Of a DNA stretch of 64,000 nucleotides, positions 23,100-33,838 are shown piece after piece; the stretch's first letter is position 1; the number at the start of each line of letters is the position of its first letter. The stretch is from Pleurodeles waltl. Taxonomy: Eukaryota; Chordata; Amphibia; Caudata; Salamandridae. A model generated the notes under the pieces. The model saw nothing but the letters and a program-made list of their open reading frames with translations. It had not been told where the DNA came from and ran no database searches. The position numbers and the translations under genes were made by a program. The stretch spans positions 1,026,677,066 through 1,026,741,065 of the forward strand of contig NC_090446.1 in the NCBI RefSeq assembly GCF_031143425.1, in the 5' to 3' direction.

Positions 23100-24035
23100 T
23101 CCTGCAGTAGAGGCTCACATAGAGAGCGCATGTCTCCTGCAACACCCCGTTCGCTAATGCATCCCACTCTGGGGCAGATTTGTCGCATGCAGAATCCCGC
23201 AGAAACATAACTCCTTATATATCCCACCATTATTGTTAAAATCCCAGACCCCTTGATCACCCCCTCAAATTAAAATGGAAGGAAGGCATGGGGCCTTTTG
23301 ACAATGGAGAGAGGGTGGAATCTATAGCAACACCCATGGAGGTGGCCATACGGTCAGGTTTTAGATTAGTGCAATTGAATATTCTGCACTCCTGGCCATT
23401 TGGTGTTCTCCGGACAATCACTGTCTGTGCAGCTGTCATCTGAGAGAGATCTTACTGCACACCCTATGGGGGTGTCTGATGTTGAGGGTATTCTGGATGG
23501 AGGAGGAAAATTGCCTCTTAAACATTACTCGGTTGGAATATCCCCTCACTGCACAAACTGGAATACTTGATGTATGGGAAGGCATTACATTACCACACTC
23601 TACCAAAATACTATACAGGCTGGGCCTAGTGGTTTCCAGAAGAAACATTGTCCAACACTGGGCCTCTCTGACCCCTCCAGCCATTGATCAGTGGAGCATG
23701 GACATGGATTGGTGTTCTTTGTACGAGAAATGAATTTGCAAAAGTAGGTATGCCCAAAAAAATGGGACAGGATACAGTAACCATAGACCTCTCAGCAACC
23801 CAAGGCTTGACCAGGTTGGCCCTGCTGACCAGGTTGTTTGGGGGTGGGATTGACAATGAGAAAGGTTTATATGCTGCAGCTGCAGAATGAACATTTATTA
23901 TGCTATTATTTCTCTGTGATGAGGGGAAAAAGGCCCCCGCTTTGTGGAGTGAGGCAATGTATGGTCATGTTGCTTTGTTAGCTCATGAAACCTTCAATAA
24001 AAGATCTATCAAAAAATAAATGGTAAGCAGTGGTT
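23100..24035 (+). pseudogene. 5'-truncated L1-like LINE, ORF2 C-terminal remnant and 3' tail
   Basis: Pieces of the C-terminal part of a LINE ORF2 protein appear in different frames. About 23265-23390 reads LKLKWKEGMGPF...ATPMEVAIRSGFRLVQLNILH, and about 23620-23733 reads RRNIVQHWASLTPPAID...MDWCSLYEK. The region downstream of reverse transcriptase in amphibian L1-like elements has this W/KR...HW...PP...DW layout. Frameshifts and stops separate the pieces. The remnant ends with AATAAAAG and an A-rich tail near 24000-24035. Such elements insert by target-primed reverse transcription and are usually 5'-truncated. The clade is inferred. Confidence 0.6.
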
Positions 24036-26014
24036 GAACAAAAGCCTATTATAAGTATTATATTGTACATATAATAATAGTTATGAAATAGCTGAAAGTC
24101 TGTAGGAAAGATTTAGCAAGCAAGACCAGAGGTTCCTTTCCCAAAATGGCTGTGCTGCATTTTATGACAGGGAGTAGAGGGTTTTGGTTACACAACAGAA
24201 GACAAATGGAGACAGGAAAGAATGCTCAGTTTCATATTCACAATTTATGACTCGCCTGAGGAGGCAAAGTGTGGGAAAACCAGCTTAAACATTAGGATGA
24301 TTTTGGATCTCATAAAAAATTGACTCTGTACTAGGTAAGGAAACACACAGATGTGAGGCCATCCCTACACAAGTGTCCTCTGTTTCCTGTCCTGCACCTC
24401 CTGGCCTCAGACAATTATTAGAGGATTTTAGCTACAGCAGGTCCGGTGTCACAGAGTGCACTGTCTTCCTTTTTATTTTACGAATTCCTGGATACAGTGT
24501 TGACAGACTAATATACACATTATCAAAAAGCCCTAAAAAATTGCAGCACATGGGGTAGTTTTACAGACAAGCACATTTCCCCACAGGTGATAGGATGCAT
24601 GAATGAGACACCTGTCTTGCTTGATTTAGCCAAACCTTTGCAAATAATACCTGTACTACAATCACAAGAATCAGCACTCACTTAACATCCAGGCTTTGTG
24701 CAATGCAGGATGTCTTATTACAGACCTGGTGCCATGGTACTCTCTGAATAACCATTTCTCCTATATGTTCTGCCATTGTGGCCTCTACAACCATCTTGCT
24801 AGTGGAGAATCAAGCAACGACTTTCTATTAGATAAGTCACAAATAAACCATCATGATAATGTTACCTTAATCCTTTATTTGAGGTCCGTGACAACTGTGT
24901 TGAGACTGTTTTTGGCTAACAGAGCATATGCCATACCTCCTTAGCTGCTCACAGCCTACCTCGTAGTGGTGAAACCCAGTGACAGAAGCTTGTTGAGCAC
25001 ACATTTGGGCTCCGAAAGACCAGATTTCAGGTATCTACGTACGAGTAGTCATGCCCTGCAGTATGCCCCTGAGACGGCATACAAGACCACTATATGTTTT
25101 TACATAACATTATCAAAAGAAAAGGACTCTCCATAGTACCGAATGATGTCACCTCAAATGATGAGGATTATATTCCACCCCATAACCCAGGCCAGCATGC
25201 CGCAAGGGCACTGAAAGTAGTTCACGCAGGACAGAAATCACAACAAACCACTTGTGAGAGAAGTCACAAAATACATAATGAATCATTAATGATACATTTA
25301 CACTTAATATTTACAATATTAACAGCAATGTCAGTTGCCAGTACACCTAATATTACAATATTAACCTCAATTATTCATGTTTATTCACTAGATCATGGCT
25401 AACCATAAGTTAATATAACTGCCAGATGTGGTTTGAACTCCAAGACTATAGAGCACTGAGTGTACACAGTACAGACAACATGAAATGTGAAACAGATGAA
25501 GCTTTAGTATCAATTTCTCCCTTTGCCGCAAATGGGCCTGTTGCAAGTAGACCTTGAATCTGCCCCTTCTGCTTCTCCATGTGCAGCATACCCGTTGTAT
25601 GTCTGGTACTTATAAGCCTCAGGCTGTGTGCCTCTTCACTTTCCTGTTCAGGCATTCCTTGCTCTAAAGTATTATGGTGCTGCCATTGTTTTGTATCATG
25701 CTTTCATCATGCAGCGCACCACAAAAACAGTTCAATGCCATTATGCCTCTGTCGTGAAGTCTATACAATGGGACAGTACACCATTCTATTCAATACCTGC
25801 ATGGTGTGTAATCTTTGGTTCTGTACATTCAACATAAACTCCTCCTGAATCCTGATCTCCCATCTTGAAGGGGTACCAGCCTTCAGTTCCTGTGCTGCAC
25901 TAGCTACAATAACCTTTGGTCCGATGGGTACAATTTGGCATCTTCTCATACTTTGTAGCAGTTATCCTGACCTTGAAGTGGGTGTTGCCTGAGTATGAGT
26001 GATAAGTCCTGCAG
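24036..26014. other. Non-coding sequence up to the retroviral insertion
   Basis: No supported gene or repeat. It was contiguous with 43875 onward before the retrovirus inserted, apart from the duplicated GTAC. Confidence 0.5.
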
Positions 26015-26018
26015 GTAC
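26015..26018. repeat. Target-site duplication GTAC (left) of the endogenous retrovirus
   Basis: GTAC abuts the left LTR edge and recurs at 43871-43874 next to the right LTR edge. Four-base duplications are usual for gamma/epsilon-type retroviral integration. Confidence 0.85.
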
Positions 26019-27607
26019 TGTTAGCGCGTCAGACCTTAATAAGTAAACTTACAAGGGGACACGAAGAGGTCGATTAACCTTTTGACTCACATTTAAGATG
26101 TTCCCAGCATAGATCCAGTACATGCAGATCAATAATCAATAATTAATCAATAATATCCATAAACAATAGGAGTACCTAATCATCACGCGCCATGACGTTC
26201 AGTCATGAATAACCACACCTTTTAGTAAAAGTAAAAATATTTATTTCCCTATTTTAACAATGCTAACGTCACGTAAGATCATCTCAAAATCAAATGATAG
26301 ACATAGAGAAACAACACTGGCTGTCCAAATCTGCGAAAGAAACACAATCTAATCAACGCTTGAACAATTACACATTCTAAGGTTACGGTGCAAATTAATA
26401 ACAAGAACAGTTGCGGAAATGATTTCACATACATTTAGATTCAGCAAACAAAGACATTGACTGTTGCTTCCTATAGTAGACTTTCGTTAGTGAGGATCCT
26501 TATCTAACACCAGATTAGCATTAGCATGTTGGGCTTCATGCAAAACAATTTAGTCAACACAAATTTGGAAAGCATCTAACTATGGCTCTATCAAAATAGT
26601 ACGGTTGTACCTTGGAAGAGAAAGCAAATAGGCTTAGCATATTACATGCGTAACAGTATACCTCTCCTCAAGTGGACCGGCAAGCTAAGATAGCCTTTGT
26701 CATCAGGACATCAGTTTGGTCAGCAAGGCATCAGGATTCAGCATCAAAGTTCAGGAAACGCAAAGTCTTTAAGCATTAAAGTTAAGCACATCTCTAGATG
26801 CTCGGTAAAGTAATGGCCTTTTGGCAAAAAAGAAAATGGGCAAATGCGTTAGGCGAAAGGCAAATGCACAATGGCAGCTTCTTCTCAGTGTAGTCCGGAT
26901 AAGTTAGATTTCCTATAACTACTTCCCAAGTCCCTATTGGTAAAAAGGATCTCATGTTCATACTTTGTCCAATAAAACTAAAACTTCAAATCTACAGTTT
27001 CTACTGGTACACGCTTTACATGTCGCTGATTGGCTTGTCTTGTAATGTCCTCATCATCCGGCTCGTCAGGTAACAATATTGTTGCAACTTATACTCCAGT
27101 CAGTGTCTCTATTGTTCTCTCCTGGGAAAGTCAGTCTTACGCACATTACACTTATAATGTTACATTTAGCAAGAACAGCATCTTCTAGAAAGCGGTTCTC
27201 ATGGGAAAGACTTTTAGCTACGATCACATTTGGTCAGCACAGTGGAATATCACAATTTAGTTCTTTAAGCAAACATTTTATTAATCGGTTCAGAAATACA
27301 GCTTGACATGAGGTTGTGCAACTAGGCCGAGACCTCCACTAAGTTAAGGCGTACAATTAATAAAGCTAATGCATAATGCATAACCCTAAATATGATGTAT
27401 TGCTACATTAATCAAACAAAAGCTCAACATTTCATTTTTAATAAGCCATTAATAAGTATACTTCGTGAACATTGGTGGCCGCTCATGTGAAAAAAATTTC
27501 AAATGCGTGCATTATTTTTCCCTCTATCAATACATTTTCTATGCACATCCATTACTCAGAATACATGAATATTCATTCAAATTTGTATTAGAATACCTGC
27601 TCTAGCA
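26019..27607 (-). mobile_element. 3' LTR of the minus-strand endogenous retrovirus (ERV1)
   Basis: This 1589-bp LTR is the direct counterpart of 42289-43870. In retroviral orientation it begins TGCTAGAG and ends CGCTAACA, keeping TG...CA ends. The two LTRs differ at roughly one base in ten over the compared stretches, so the insertion is old. Confidence 0.9.
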
Positions 27608-27622
27608 ATCCCTCCTCTGATG
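27608..27622 (-). promoter_or_regulatory. Polypurine tract of ERV1
   Basis: Read on the minus strand, AGAGGAGGGAT directly precedes the LTR start, the normal position of the plus-strand DNA primer of reverse transcription. The neighbouring ERV2 keeps a similar tract after its LTR. Confidence 0.75.
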
Positions 27623-27665
27623 ACTAAATGTGTCATCACACTAAACTATCACTCCATTTTTTTCA

Positions 27666-27897
27666 TCAGCTAAAATTCATTTCAATCCCTTCAAATCTTT
27701 GTTCCTTTTTTGAATTTTCCCTAAACAATTTTTCTCTTTTCTTTTCTTCCCTCCTCTGATTATTATTTGTGTTTTTCAATTTTATTCTTTTACACAATTT
27801 ACTCATTCCCCTTATTACAATTAGGCAAACCATAATAATTAATATCCCCTTTATAATTTTCAATAAAATCCCTTTCCCAATGTTGCTGAGACAATTT
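27666..27897 (-). pseudogene. ERV1 env C-terminal remnant (transmembrane end and cytoplasmic tail)
   Basis: This short minus-strand reading frame encodes a hydrophobic membrane segment (ILIIMVCLIVI) followed by a highly basic tail rich in K, R and E, ending shortly before the polypurine tract. The word GKGI(L/I)LKII just before the membrane span is shared with the env end of ERV2, which identifies it as retroviral envelope. Everything upstream is missing, because the sequence switches to Gmr1 LTR at about 27898. It is non-functional. Confidence 0.75.
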
Positions 27898-28751
27898 CCT
27901 TGCCTCCCGTTGTTTGAAATCTCAGTGACAGCAAAGACTTGTCTCTGCCAGCACCTGGAGTCTCTGGAAAGACCCCTGCTCTGACAAGTGGTGCCCTATC
28001 CAGTTCCTGGGCCCTTGAAAGGAAAGCTGGTGAAAATTCACAGAAATCGACTTCGGACGACTCTGGACCGACGGCGCTGCTGAATCCGGTGACGCTGCCT
28101 GCAATCGACTCTGTGATCTTCACTGGAACGTGACGACCTTCGCAGGCCCGACATCGCTGTGGCCCCACCGAAGTCCACGTCTCCGTGGAAGTCGCCGAAC
28201 AACTTCGTGACCGACGCCACTCGAAGTACGCGGATTCAACATTTCGCACAGACCCCGCGATCCCTGACTTCGCGCATCGGCTTGTTTTCATTCTTCACCA
28301 AGGTACTGTACCTGGGGGTCTACGCGACTCTGTGTCTGGCGCCGCTGGTGTCGGATTGTTGGGGACGACTCCATCATGATGCTGTGTTAATACCTCATCG
28401 AAGCATTTTGTGTTTCTAAGACCTATTTTTGAGTTTAATCTTTAAAAATTCAAAACTTGACTTGTGTATGTCGGATTTTTGTTGTTTTGGTCTTGTTTTG
28501 TCTAGATAAATATTTCCTATTTTTCTAAACTGGTGTTGTGTCATTTTGTAGTGTTTTCATTAAGTTACTGTGTGTGTTGGTACACATACTTTACACGTAG
28601 CACTCTGAAGTTGAGCCTACTACTCTTTCAAGCTACCAAGGGGGTAAGCAGGGGTTAGCTGAGGGTGATTCTCTTTTACCCTGTCTAGAGTGAGGGTCTT
28701 TGCTTGAACACGGGGTAACCTGACAGTCAACCAAAGACCCCATGTCTAACA
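27898..28751 (+). mobile_element. Truncated 5' LTR of the plus-strand Gmr1-like element
   Basis: This matches 35086-35935 of the 3' LTR along its length (about one difference in ten) and ends CTAACA. The first roughly 1250 bp, including U3 and the TATA box, are absent, so this copy has lost its promoter. The left break joins directly to ERV1 env, with GCCT-like microhomology. Confidence 0.88.
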
Positions 28752-28772
28752 TTGGTGATCGGCGGTTGGGAT
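28752..28772 (+). promoter_or_regulatory. Candidate primer-binding site of the Gmr1-like element
   Basis: Immediately after the LTR comes TTGGTGATCGGCGG. The TGG start one base in is the complement of the CCA end of a tRNA primer. The primer tRNA was not identified. Confidence 0.5.
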
Positions 28773-29004
28773 TTGGACTTGTATTTGTACTTGACATACA
28801 GTGATTAAGTGTACACTATTGTTTTGAGTTCAGACCACTACGTGACCACATACTACTTGTCTTGTGATTTTGCTTTTTTCTCTTTGGGACTATTTTTGTT
28901 CTACTTCTATTTTTGCTGATCCCTTGATTTACTTTTTTTTGGAAACTTAATTTGGGAACTTGTTTTCTGCCTTGGAACCTTGCACTTTTGTTTAACTCTT
29001 CATC
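28773..29004 (+). other. Leader between PBS and gag
   Basis: This T-rich untranslated leader lies upstream of the first gag ATG at 29005. Confidence 0.5.
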
Positions 29005-29551
29005 ATGTCTCAATCTGGAGATGCATCAGCTGGAGCTGCTTTTGACATAAAGAAATTGGAGAACTACACCATGGCTCAGTTGAAGCAGTTCTGCAAAGAT
29101 TTGGCCTGTCCCATTAAGAGCTATTCCAAGAAGGAGGAGCTGCAAAAGGCACTGAGGGCCTGGGTAACAGCCAAAGAGGTTGAGGGGCACACAGGGGAGG
29201 AGCAGGGTGAGGGTGCAAGCCACTCACAATGATGTAGTGGGTGGGCCTGTTATGTCCAGGGAGAGAGTCTCCAGGGCAGGCAGCAGTGTGTCCTCCAAGG
29301 GTCTGACACCTGAAGAGTTACAGGACAGACAGGCAGAGAGGGAATACCAATTGGAGCTGAAAAAGTTCAGTCTAAAGATGGAGATGGAAAGTGAGATGGA
29401 GCAGAGGAGGTTGGCCATTGAGGAAAGGAAGCTACAGCTGGCTCATGAGCTTAGCTTAATGGAGTTAGACACAAGGAGCCAGTCTAGCAGAGATGATGGC
29501 AGCAATCCTACAGTGCAGCCTGAGAGGAGGTGCACATTCCTAAAGACCTAG
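29005..29551 (+). pseudogene. Gmr1-like Gag N-terminus: SAP-like domain and coiled coil
   Basis: The ATG at 29005 follows the leader and begins MSQSGDASAG. Residues 12-52 read KLENYTMAQLKQFCKDL...KSYSKKEELQKALRAW, a two-helix layout like SAP-type DNA-binding motifs. The frame shifts around 29180-29230. The continuation is a charged coiled coil rich in E, K, R and Q (EELQDRQAEREYQLELKK, then EMEQRRLAIEERKLQLAHEL) suited to Gag oligomerisation. A second frame change near 29540 leads into the capsid. The minus-strand element at 59287-59736 has the same order (helical N-terminus, acidic linker, coiled coil), so the arrangement belongs to the family. The SAP label is structural analogy. Confidence 0.72.
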
Positions 29552-30474
29552 TGAAGGATTACAAGAGGGAGGATGACATACACTTGTGGTTCAAGGGGTA
29601 TGAGTCTGCTCTCCACATGAACCTGGTCCCTGAAGCTTATTGGGGGGCAGCTCTGTGGAAGCACTTTGAGGTAGAAGGGAGGGATACACTAACAGCCTTA
29701 GGGGATGCTCAGAATCTCACCTACTCTATCATGAAGGATGCCCTACTCACAAGGTATGGTCTCACACCTGAGCAGTATAAGGACAAGTTTAGGTCCTCTA
29801 AGAAGAAGGAATCCCAAACATGGTTGGAATGTGTTGATTCTTATTGCAGGTCACTGAATGGTTGGGTGAAGGGCAGTAAGGTAACTACATATGAGGAGCT
29901 TTACAATCTGATTGCTTTGGATCACTTGTACAGTTTATGTTTTACAGAGCTGCGCCAGCACTTGATTGACAGCAAGCTGACTGACCCCAGGAAGCTTGCG
30001 CAGGAAGCGGACTGCTGGGAGAGCACCCGGGTCCAAAAGAGGTATGGGGGAGACCGCACCAAGGGTGGGCAGGATCCCCTCTCAGAAGAAAGGGGGGTTA
30101 AGGGTAAACAGGGGGAGTTATCTAAAGGGCCCCAAACTGATTCCCAGGGTAAGGATTCCCAACCCCCCAGTGAAAAGAAGCAATGGTTCTCCAAAAGGAA
30201 GCCAGTGGCAGGTGGTCCCCCACGTAAGTGCTATGCATGTGACCAGGTGGGTCATGTGAGGGGTGACCCCAAATGCCCCAAAAGTACACTGGCACCCACT
30301 GGTGCACCGTCCCAGGGTTTGGCCAGTGCAGCGCTTGGGGAGGAGTTGGTTTCAGGTGGGTGGGAACCAGCTGAGATGACCCTTGTCTCACTAGGGGATA
30401 GTGAGATGGTCCAGAGAACCCCAGTGCCTGAAAACACTAAGAAGTACAGGCAGTGGGTGACCAATAATGGATAG
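29552..30474 (+). pseudogene. Gmr1-like Gag: SCAN-like capsid and zinc knuckle
   Basis: This open stretch of about 308 codons starts near HIPKDLVKDYKRED. The first 75 residues form an N-terminal capsid-like part. It is followed by YKDKFRSSKKKESQTW, LECVDSYCRSLNGWV and EELYNLIALDHLYSLC, ending LRQHLIDSKLTD with an EADCW end. That pattern parallels the SCAN domain, which is known to derive from Gmr1-like Gag capsid. A basic linker leads to a knuckle, CYACDQVGHVRGDPKC (CX2CX4HX6C, longer last spacing than canonical). The frame ends in a TAG just before the protease motif. Gag packages element RNA; this copy is broken at its N-terminal joins. Confidence 0.85.
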
Positions 30475-30660
30475 AGGGTGGAGGCTCTGAGAGCCACAGG
30501 AGCCAGTGTGACTACAATGAGGAGTCAGCTGGTGTCTGAAGAGCTGATAGATCCCCGGGTACTTCACCAAGTAGTTGCAGTGGATAACTCAGAGCGCCTG
30601 TGCAGAGTGGCACAGGTCCCCTTTGAATGGGGGGGGTCTCAGGTTCCTTGAAGGTAGCTG
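30475..30660 (+). pseudogene. Gmr1-like protease remnant with lost catalytic aspartate
   Basis: In the same frame as the capsid, directly after the TAG, the sequence reads RVEALRATGASVTTMRSQLVS. The retropepsin active-site triad should be D-T-G; here it is A-T-G (GCC instead of a GAC/GAT codon). The minus-strand element keeps LRDTGASMTTV at the homologous place, which confirms both alignment and loss. Aspartic protease normally cuts the Gag-Pol polyprotein. Confidence 0.8.
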
Positions 30661-31162
30661 TGAGTCCAACCATGCCTGTTGATTGTTTGCTAGGCAATGA
30701 CCTGGAGGACTCCCCTTGGTAGGAGGTGGAACACAGGTCTCACTTGGAGATGTTGGGTCTGCCTGGGTGGGTATGCGTATCCACCTGGTCAATGGCAGCA
30801 TGGCGGTCAAGAGCCCCTGGAGCCTGAAACAGTGGCCCTGGGGACCACCAAGAAGAGGAAGTGCAGGGGCTGCGGGAAACCGGCCCCCTGAAGTTCCCAC
30901 GGTCCCAGAGGAGGCGGAGCCTGAGGGTGACGTCCTGGAGCCTACAGGAGAACAGGTGGCTGAACTGGGGGAGGTTCCTGAGCTGTAGCAGTGGCAGCAT
31001 GAAGGGGGGCCCACCAGAGAGGCATTCTGTGAGGTACAGAAGGTATGCTCTACTCTAGAGGGGCTGTGGCAGCAGGCTGCAGCCCAGGAGCCAGGATCAC
31101 ACTTAATCTACTGGGAAGGCGGCCTCCTGTATAGCGAGCCTAAGGTTCCTGAGACTGGGTCA
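30661..31162 (+). pseudogene. Protease-integrase linker, degraded
   Basis: Coding remnants in several frames (LLGNDLED, GLPGWVCV, then an E/P-rich linker) align with the linker of the minus-strand element near 57660-57990. The region contains multiple frameshifts and stops and no recognised domain. Confidence 0.55.
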
Positions 31163-32420
31163 GCCCATGGGCTGGTGGTACCCCAGTGCTTTAGGGCCTT
31201 CCTAATGGGTCTGACTCATGATGTGCCTTTAGTTGGACACTTGGGGCAGGGCAAGACCTTTGACAGGCTTGTCACCCACTTTCATTGGTCCCAAATACGA
31301 AAGCACTCTGATACCTACTGTAGGTCTTGCCAAACTTGTCAGGCAAATGGCAAGAGTGGGGGCGAAATGTAAGGCGTTCCTTCAACCTTCTCCTGTAGTT
31401 AGTACCCCCTTTGAAAGGTTTGGTATTGACATTGTGGGTCCTGTGGATCCCAAGACAGGCATGGGCAGCAGGTTCATCCTGGTCTTGGTGGACCATGCCA
31501 CCCGGTACCCAGAAGCCATTCATCTAAGAACCGTCACTGCCCCTGTGGTGGGCTGTGCCTTGATGGGAGATTCTGTCCTCATAGGGTTCCCCAAGGAAGT
31601 GGTATTTGATAGGGGTACCAACTTCATATCTACATATATGAAGTCTCTGTGGAAGGGGTGTGGGGTAACATACAAGTTCACCACCCCTTACCACCCCCAA
31701 GGCAATGGTCTGGTTGAAAGATTAATCCGCACCTTGAAAGGCATGATCCAGGGCCTGCCAGAGGCCTTGAGACGGAAGTGGGACATCCTCTTGCCATGCC
31801 TTCTGGTCGCTTCCAGGGAGGTGCCTCAAAAGGGACTTGGCTTTAGCTCCTTCGAGCTCATCTATGGCCACCCTTTGAGGGGTCCTTTGAGTCTGGTGAT
31901 GGAAGCTTTGGAGAAAGCTCCTAGTAAACCACTCCAGGATGTATTTAGCTGCATGCTGGCTTTAAGAAACCAGACTGCCTGCTTCAGTAGTCTCGCTCAG
32001 GAGAACCTGGAAGCAAGCCAGGAGGATAGGAAACGGTGGTACGACCGGAATGCCATTCTGGTCGAGTTTCAACCTGGTCAGAAAGTGTGAGTGATAGCGC
32101 CAGTGGAGCCTAGGGCGCTCCAGGATAAGTGGACTGGGCCATTTGAGGTGGTGGAGCGCAAGAGCGAAGTCACCTACCTGGTGGACTTGCGGTCTCCAAG
32201 GAACCCTTTAAGGGTTCTGCATGTCAACTGCCTCAAGCCACACATTGAGCGGACTGAGCTGTCAATGCTCCTTGCAACAGATGATGGGGTGGAGGAGGAG
32301 AGTGAGCCTCTTCCTGATCTCCTGTCTGCAGGAGAAAAAGATGGGTCAGTGGAGGGAGTGATCCTCTCCCCCTCCCTGACTGACGAGCAGCAAGGTGACT
32401 GTCGCCACGTGTTGGGATAG
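31163..32420 (+). pseudogene. Gmr1-like integrase (zinc finger, DDE core, GPY/F tail)
   Basis: The HHCC zinc-binding part lies at about 31200-31370 (GHLGQGKTFDRLVTHFHW then CRSCQTCQ). A frameshift near 31370 leads to the core. The catalytic residues are D in FGIDIVGP, D in VVFDRGTNF and E in NGLVERLIRTLK, so all three are present. The C-terminal module contains KWTGPFEVVE, the GPF form of the GPY/F motif. A TGA at 32088-32090 interrupts the frame between core and tail. Integrase inserts the cDNA copy into the chromosome. It lies upstream of reverse transcriptase, the reverse of standard Ty3/gypsy order and diagnostic for Gmr1-like elements. Confidence 0.88.
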
Positions 32421-33270
32421 TTTTCCTCACTATTTTCCCTGGTCCCAGGAGTCACACACTTGTGCACACATGATGTGGACACGGGGGACAGTGCACCTAT
32501 TAAACAGAAGGTTTACAGGGTGACTGACAGGGTCAGGGCATGCATTAAGGATGAGGTATCCAAAATGCTTACCCTAGGGGTAATTGAGCACTCCAGCAGT
32601 CCTTTGCCAGCCCAGTGGTATTGGTCCCAAAAGATGCTGCACCTGGTGCCACTCCAGAACTCAGGTTCTGTGTGGACTACCGGGGACTCAAAGCGGTCAG
32701 CAAGACTGACGCGCACCCCACCCTCCAAGCTGATGAGCTCATAGACTGGTTGAGAGCTGCCAAGTACCTCAGTACGTTTGATTTAACATCTGCGTAATGG
32801 CAGTTTGCCCTAACTGAGGGGGTCAAGGAGAGGTCAGCATTCTCTACCCCAGATGGACACTTTCAGTTTCAGGTGATGCCATTTGGGATGAAGAATGCCC
32901 CTGCCACCTTTCAGAGGTTGGTCAACCAGGTGTTGGCTGAGCTGGATGAGTTCAGTGCCACCTACCTAGATGACATTGATGTGTTTAGTTCAAAATGGGA
33001 GGAACACCTGCAACACTTCTGGAGAGTGTTAGGGGCCCTGCAGAGGGCAGGCCTCACTATCAAGGTGAGCAAGTGCCAAATAGGGCAGGGTTCTGTGGTG
33101 TACTTAGGACACCAGGTGGGGAGTGGTCAGGTGGCACCCCTTCAGCCTAAGATTGACACAATTCTGGCTTGGGAGCCTCCCAAGACCCAGACTGAAGTGA
33201 GAGCCTTTTTAGGTCACACAGGATATTATAGGAGGTTTGTTAGGGGATATGGTAATATTGTTACCCCCTT
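32421..33270 (+). pseudogene. Gmr1-like reverse transcriptase
   Basis: N-terminal RT motifs are seen at 32460-32640 (APIKQKVYRV and LGVIEHSSSPLPAQW). A frameshift near 32620 is followed by RFCVDYRGLKAV and the first catalytic Asp in STFDLTSA. An in-frame TAA lies at 32795-32797, in place of an aromatic codon before WQF. Then come FSTPDGHFQFQVMPFGMKNAPATF and the YLDD active site at about 32962-32973. The thumb continues through LGHQVGSGQV and AFLGHTGYYRRFV. All three catalytic aspartates remain, but one stop and one frameshift prevent a continuous product. It copies element RNA into DNA. Confidence 0.88.
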
Positions 33271-33838
33271 AACTGAGTTGACTTCGAAGAAGCAACCCAG
33301 AAAAGTGACCTGGACAGAGGCTTGCCAGAACGCTTTTGATGCCCTGAAGGCTGCCATGTGCACAGCACCTGTGCTGAAGGCACCTGACTACTCCAAGGAG
33401 TTTTTTGTGCAAACAGATGCCTCAGAGCATGGTATTGGAGCAGTACTCTCACAGCTTAATGAAGAGGGCCTAGATCAACCTGTAGCCTTCATTAGCAGGA
33501 GGCTACTACCCAGGGAACGTAGTTGGAGTGCCATAGAACGTGAAGCGTTTGCTGTGGTCTGGCCACTAAAGAAGCTAAGACCCTACTTGTTTGGAACTCA
33601 CTTCCGAGTTCAGACCGACCACAGGCCCCTCAGATGGTTAATGCAAATGAGGGGTGAGAATCCAAAACTGTTGAGGTGGTCCATTTCCCTACAGGGGATG
33701 GACTTTACGGTGGAACACCGTCCTGGCACAGAAGACGCCAATGCTAATGGTCTGTTCAGGTTCTTCCGCATAGTGATGAGAACTCCCATGAGGTTGGGTA
33801 GTTGCTCCCCACTTTCAGCTGGGGGGGACACGTGTTAG
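33271..33838 (+). pseudogene. Gmr1-like RNase H and end of pol
   Basis: This continues the RT frame without interruption. The motifs are FFVQTDASEHGIGAVLSQ (catalytic D), IEREAFAVVWPLKKLRPYLFG (catalytic E) and FRVQTDHRPLRWLM (catalytic D). They are followed by a connection-like tail, GMDFTVEHRPGTEDANANGL. The frame ends just inside the 3' LTR. No integrase follows, confirming the domain order. RNase H removes the RNA template strand during reverse transcription. This is the best preserved part of the element. Confidence 0.88.
33815..33832 (+). promoter_or_regulatory. Polypurine tract of the plus-strand Gmr1-like element
   Basis: CAGCTGGGGGGGACACG immediately precedes the LTR start TGTTAGAC. 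The minus-strand element has an equivalent CAGCTCAGGGTGGGGC stretch before its 3' LTR. Confidence 0.65.

Noticed and set aside
25094..25402. Plus-strand frame of 102 codons as a possible further exon
   Set aside because: It does not resemble WD40 blades, and no acceptor/donor pair fits the phase-2 end of exon C.
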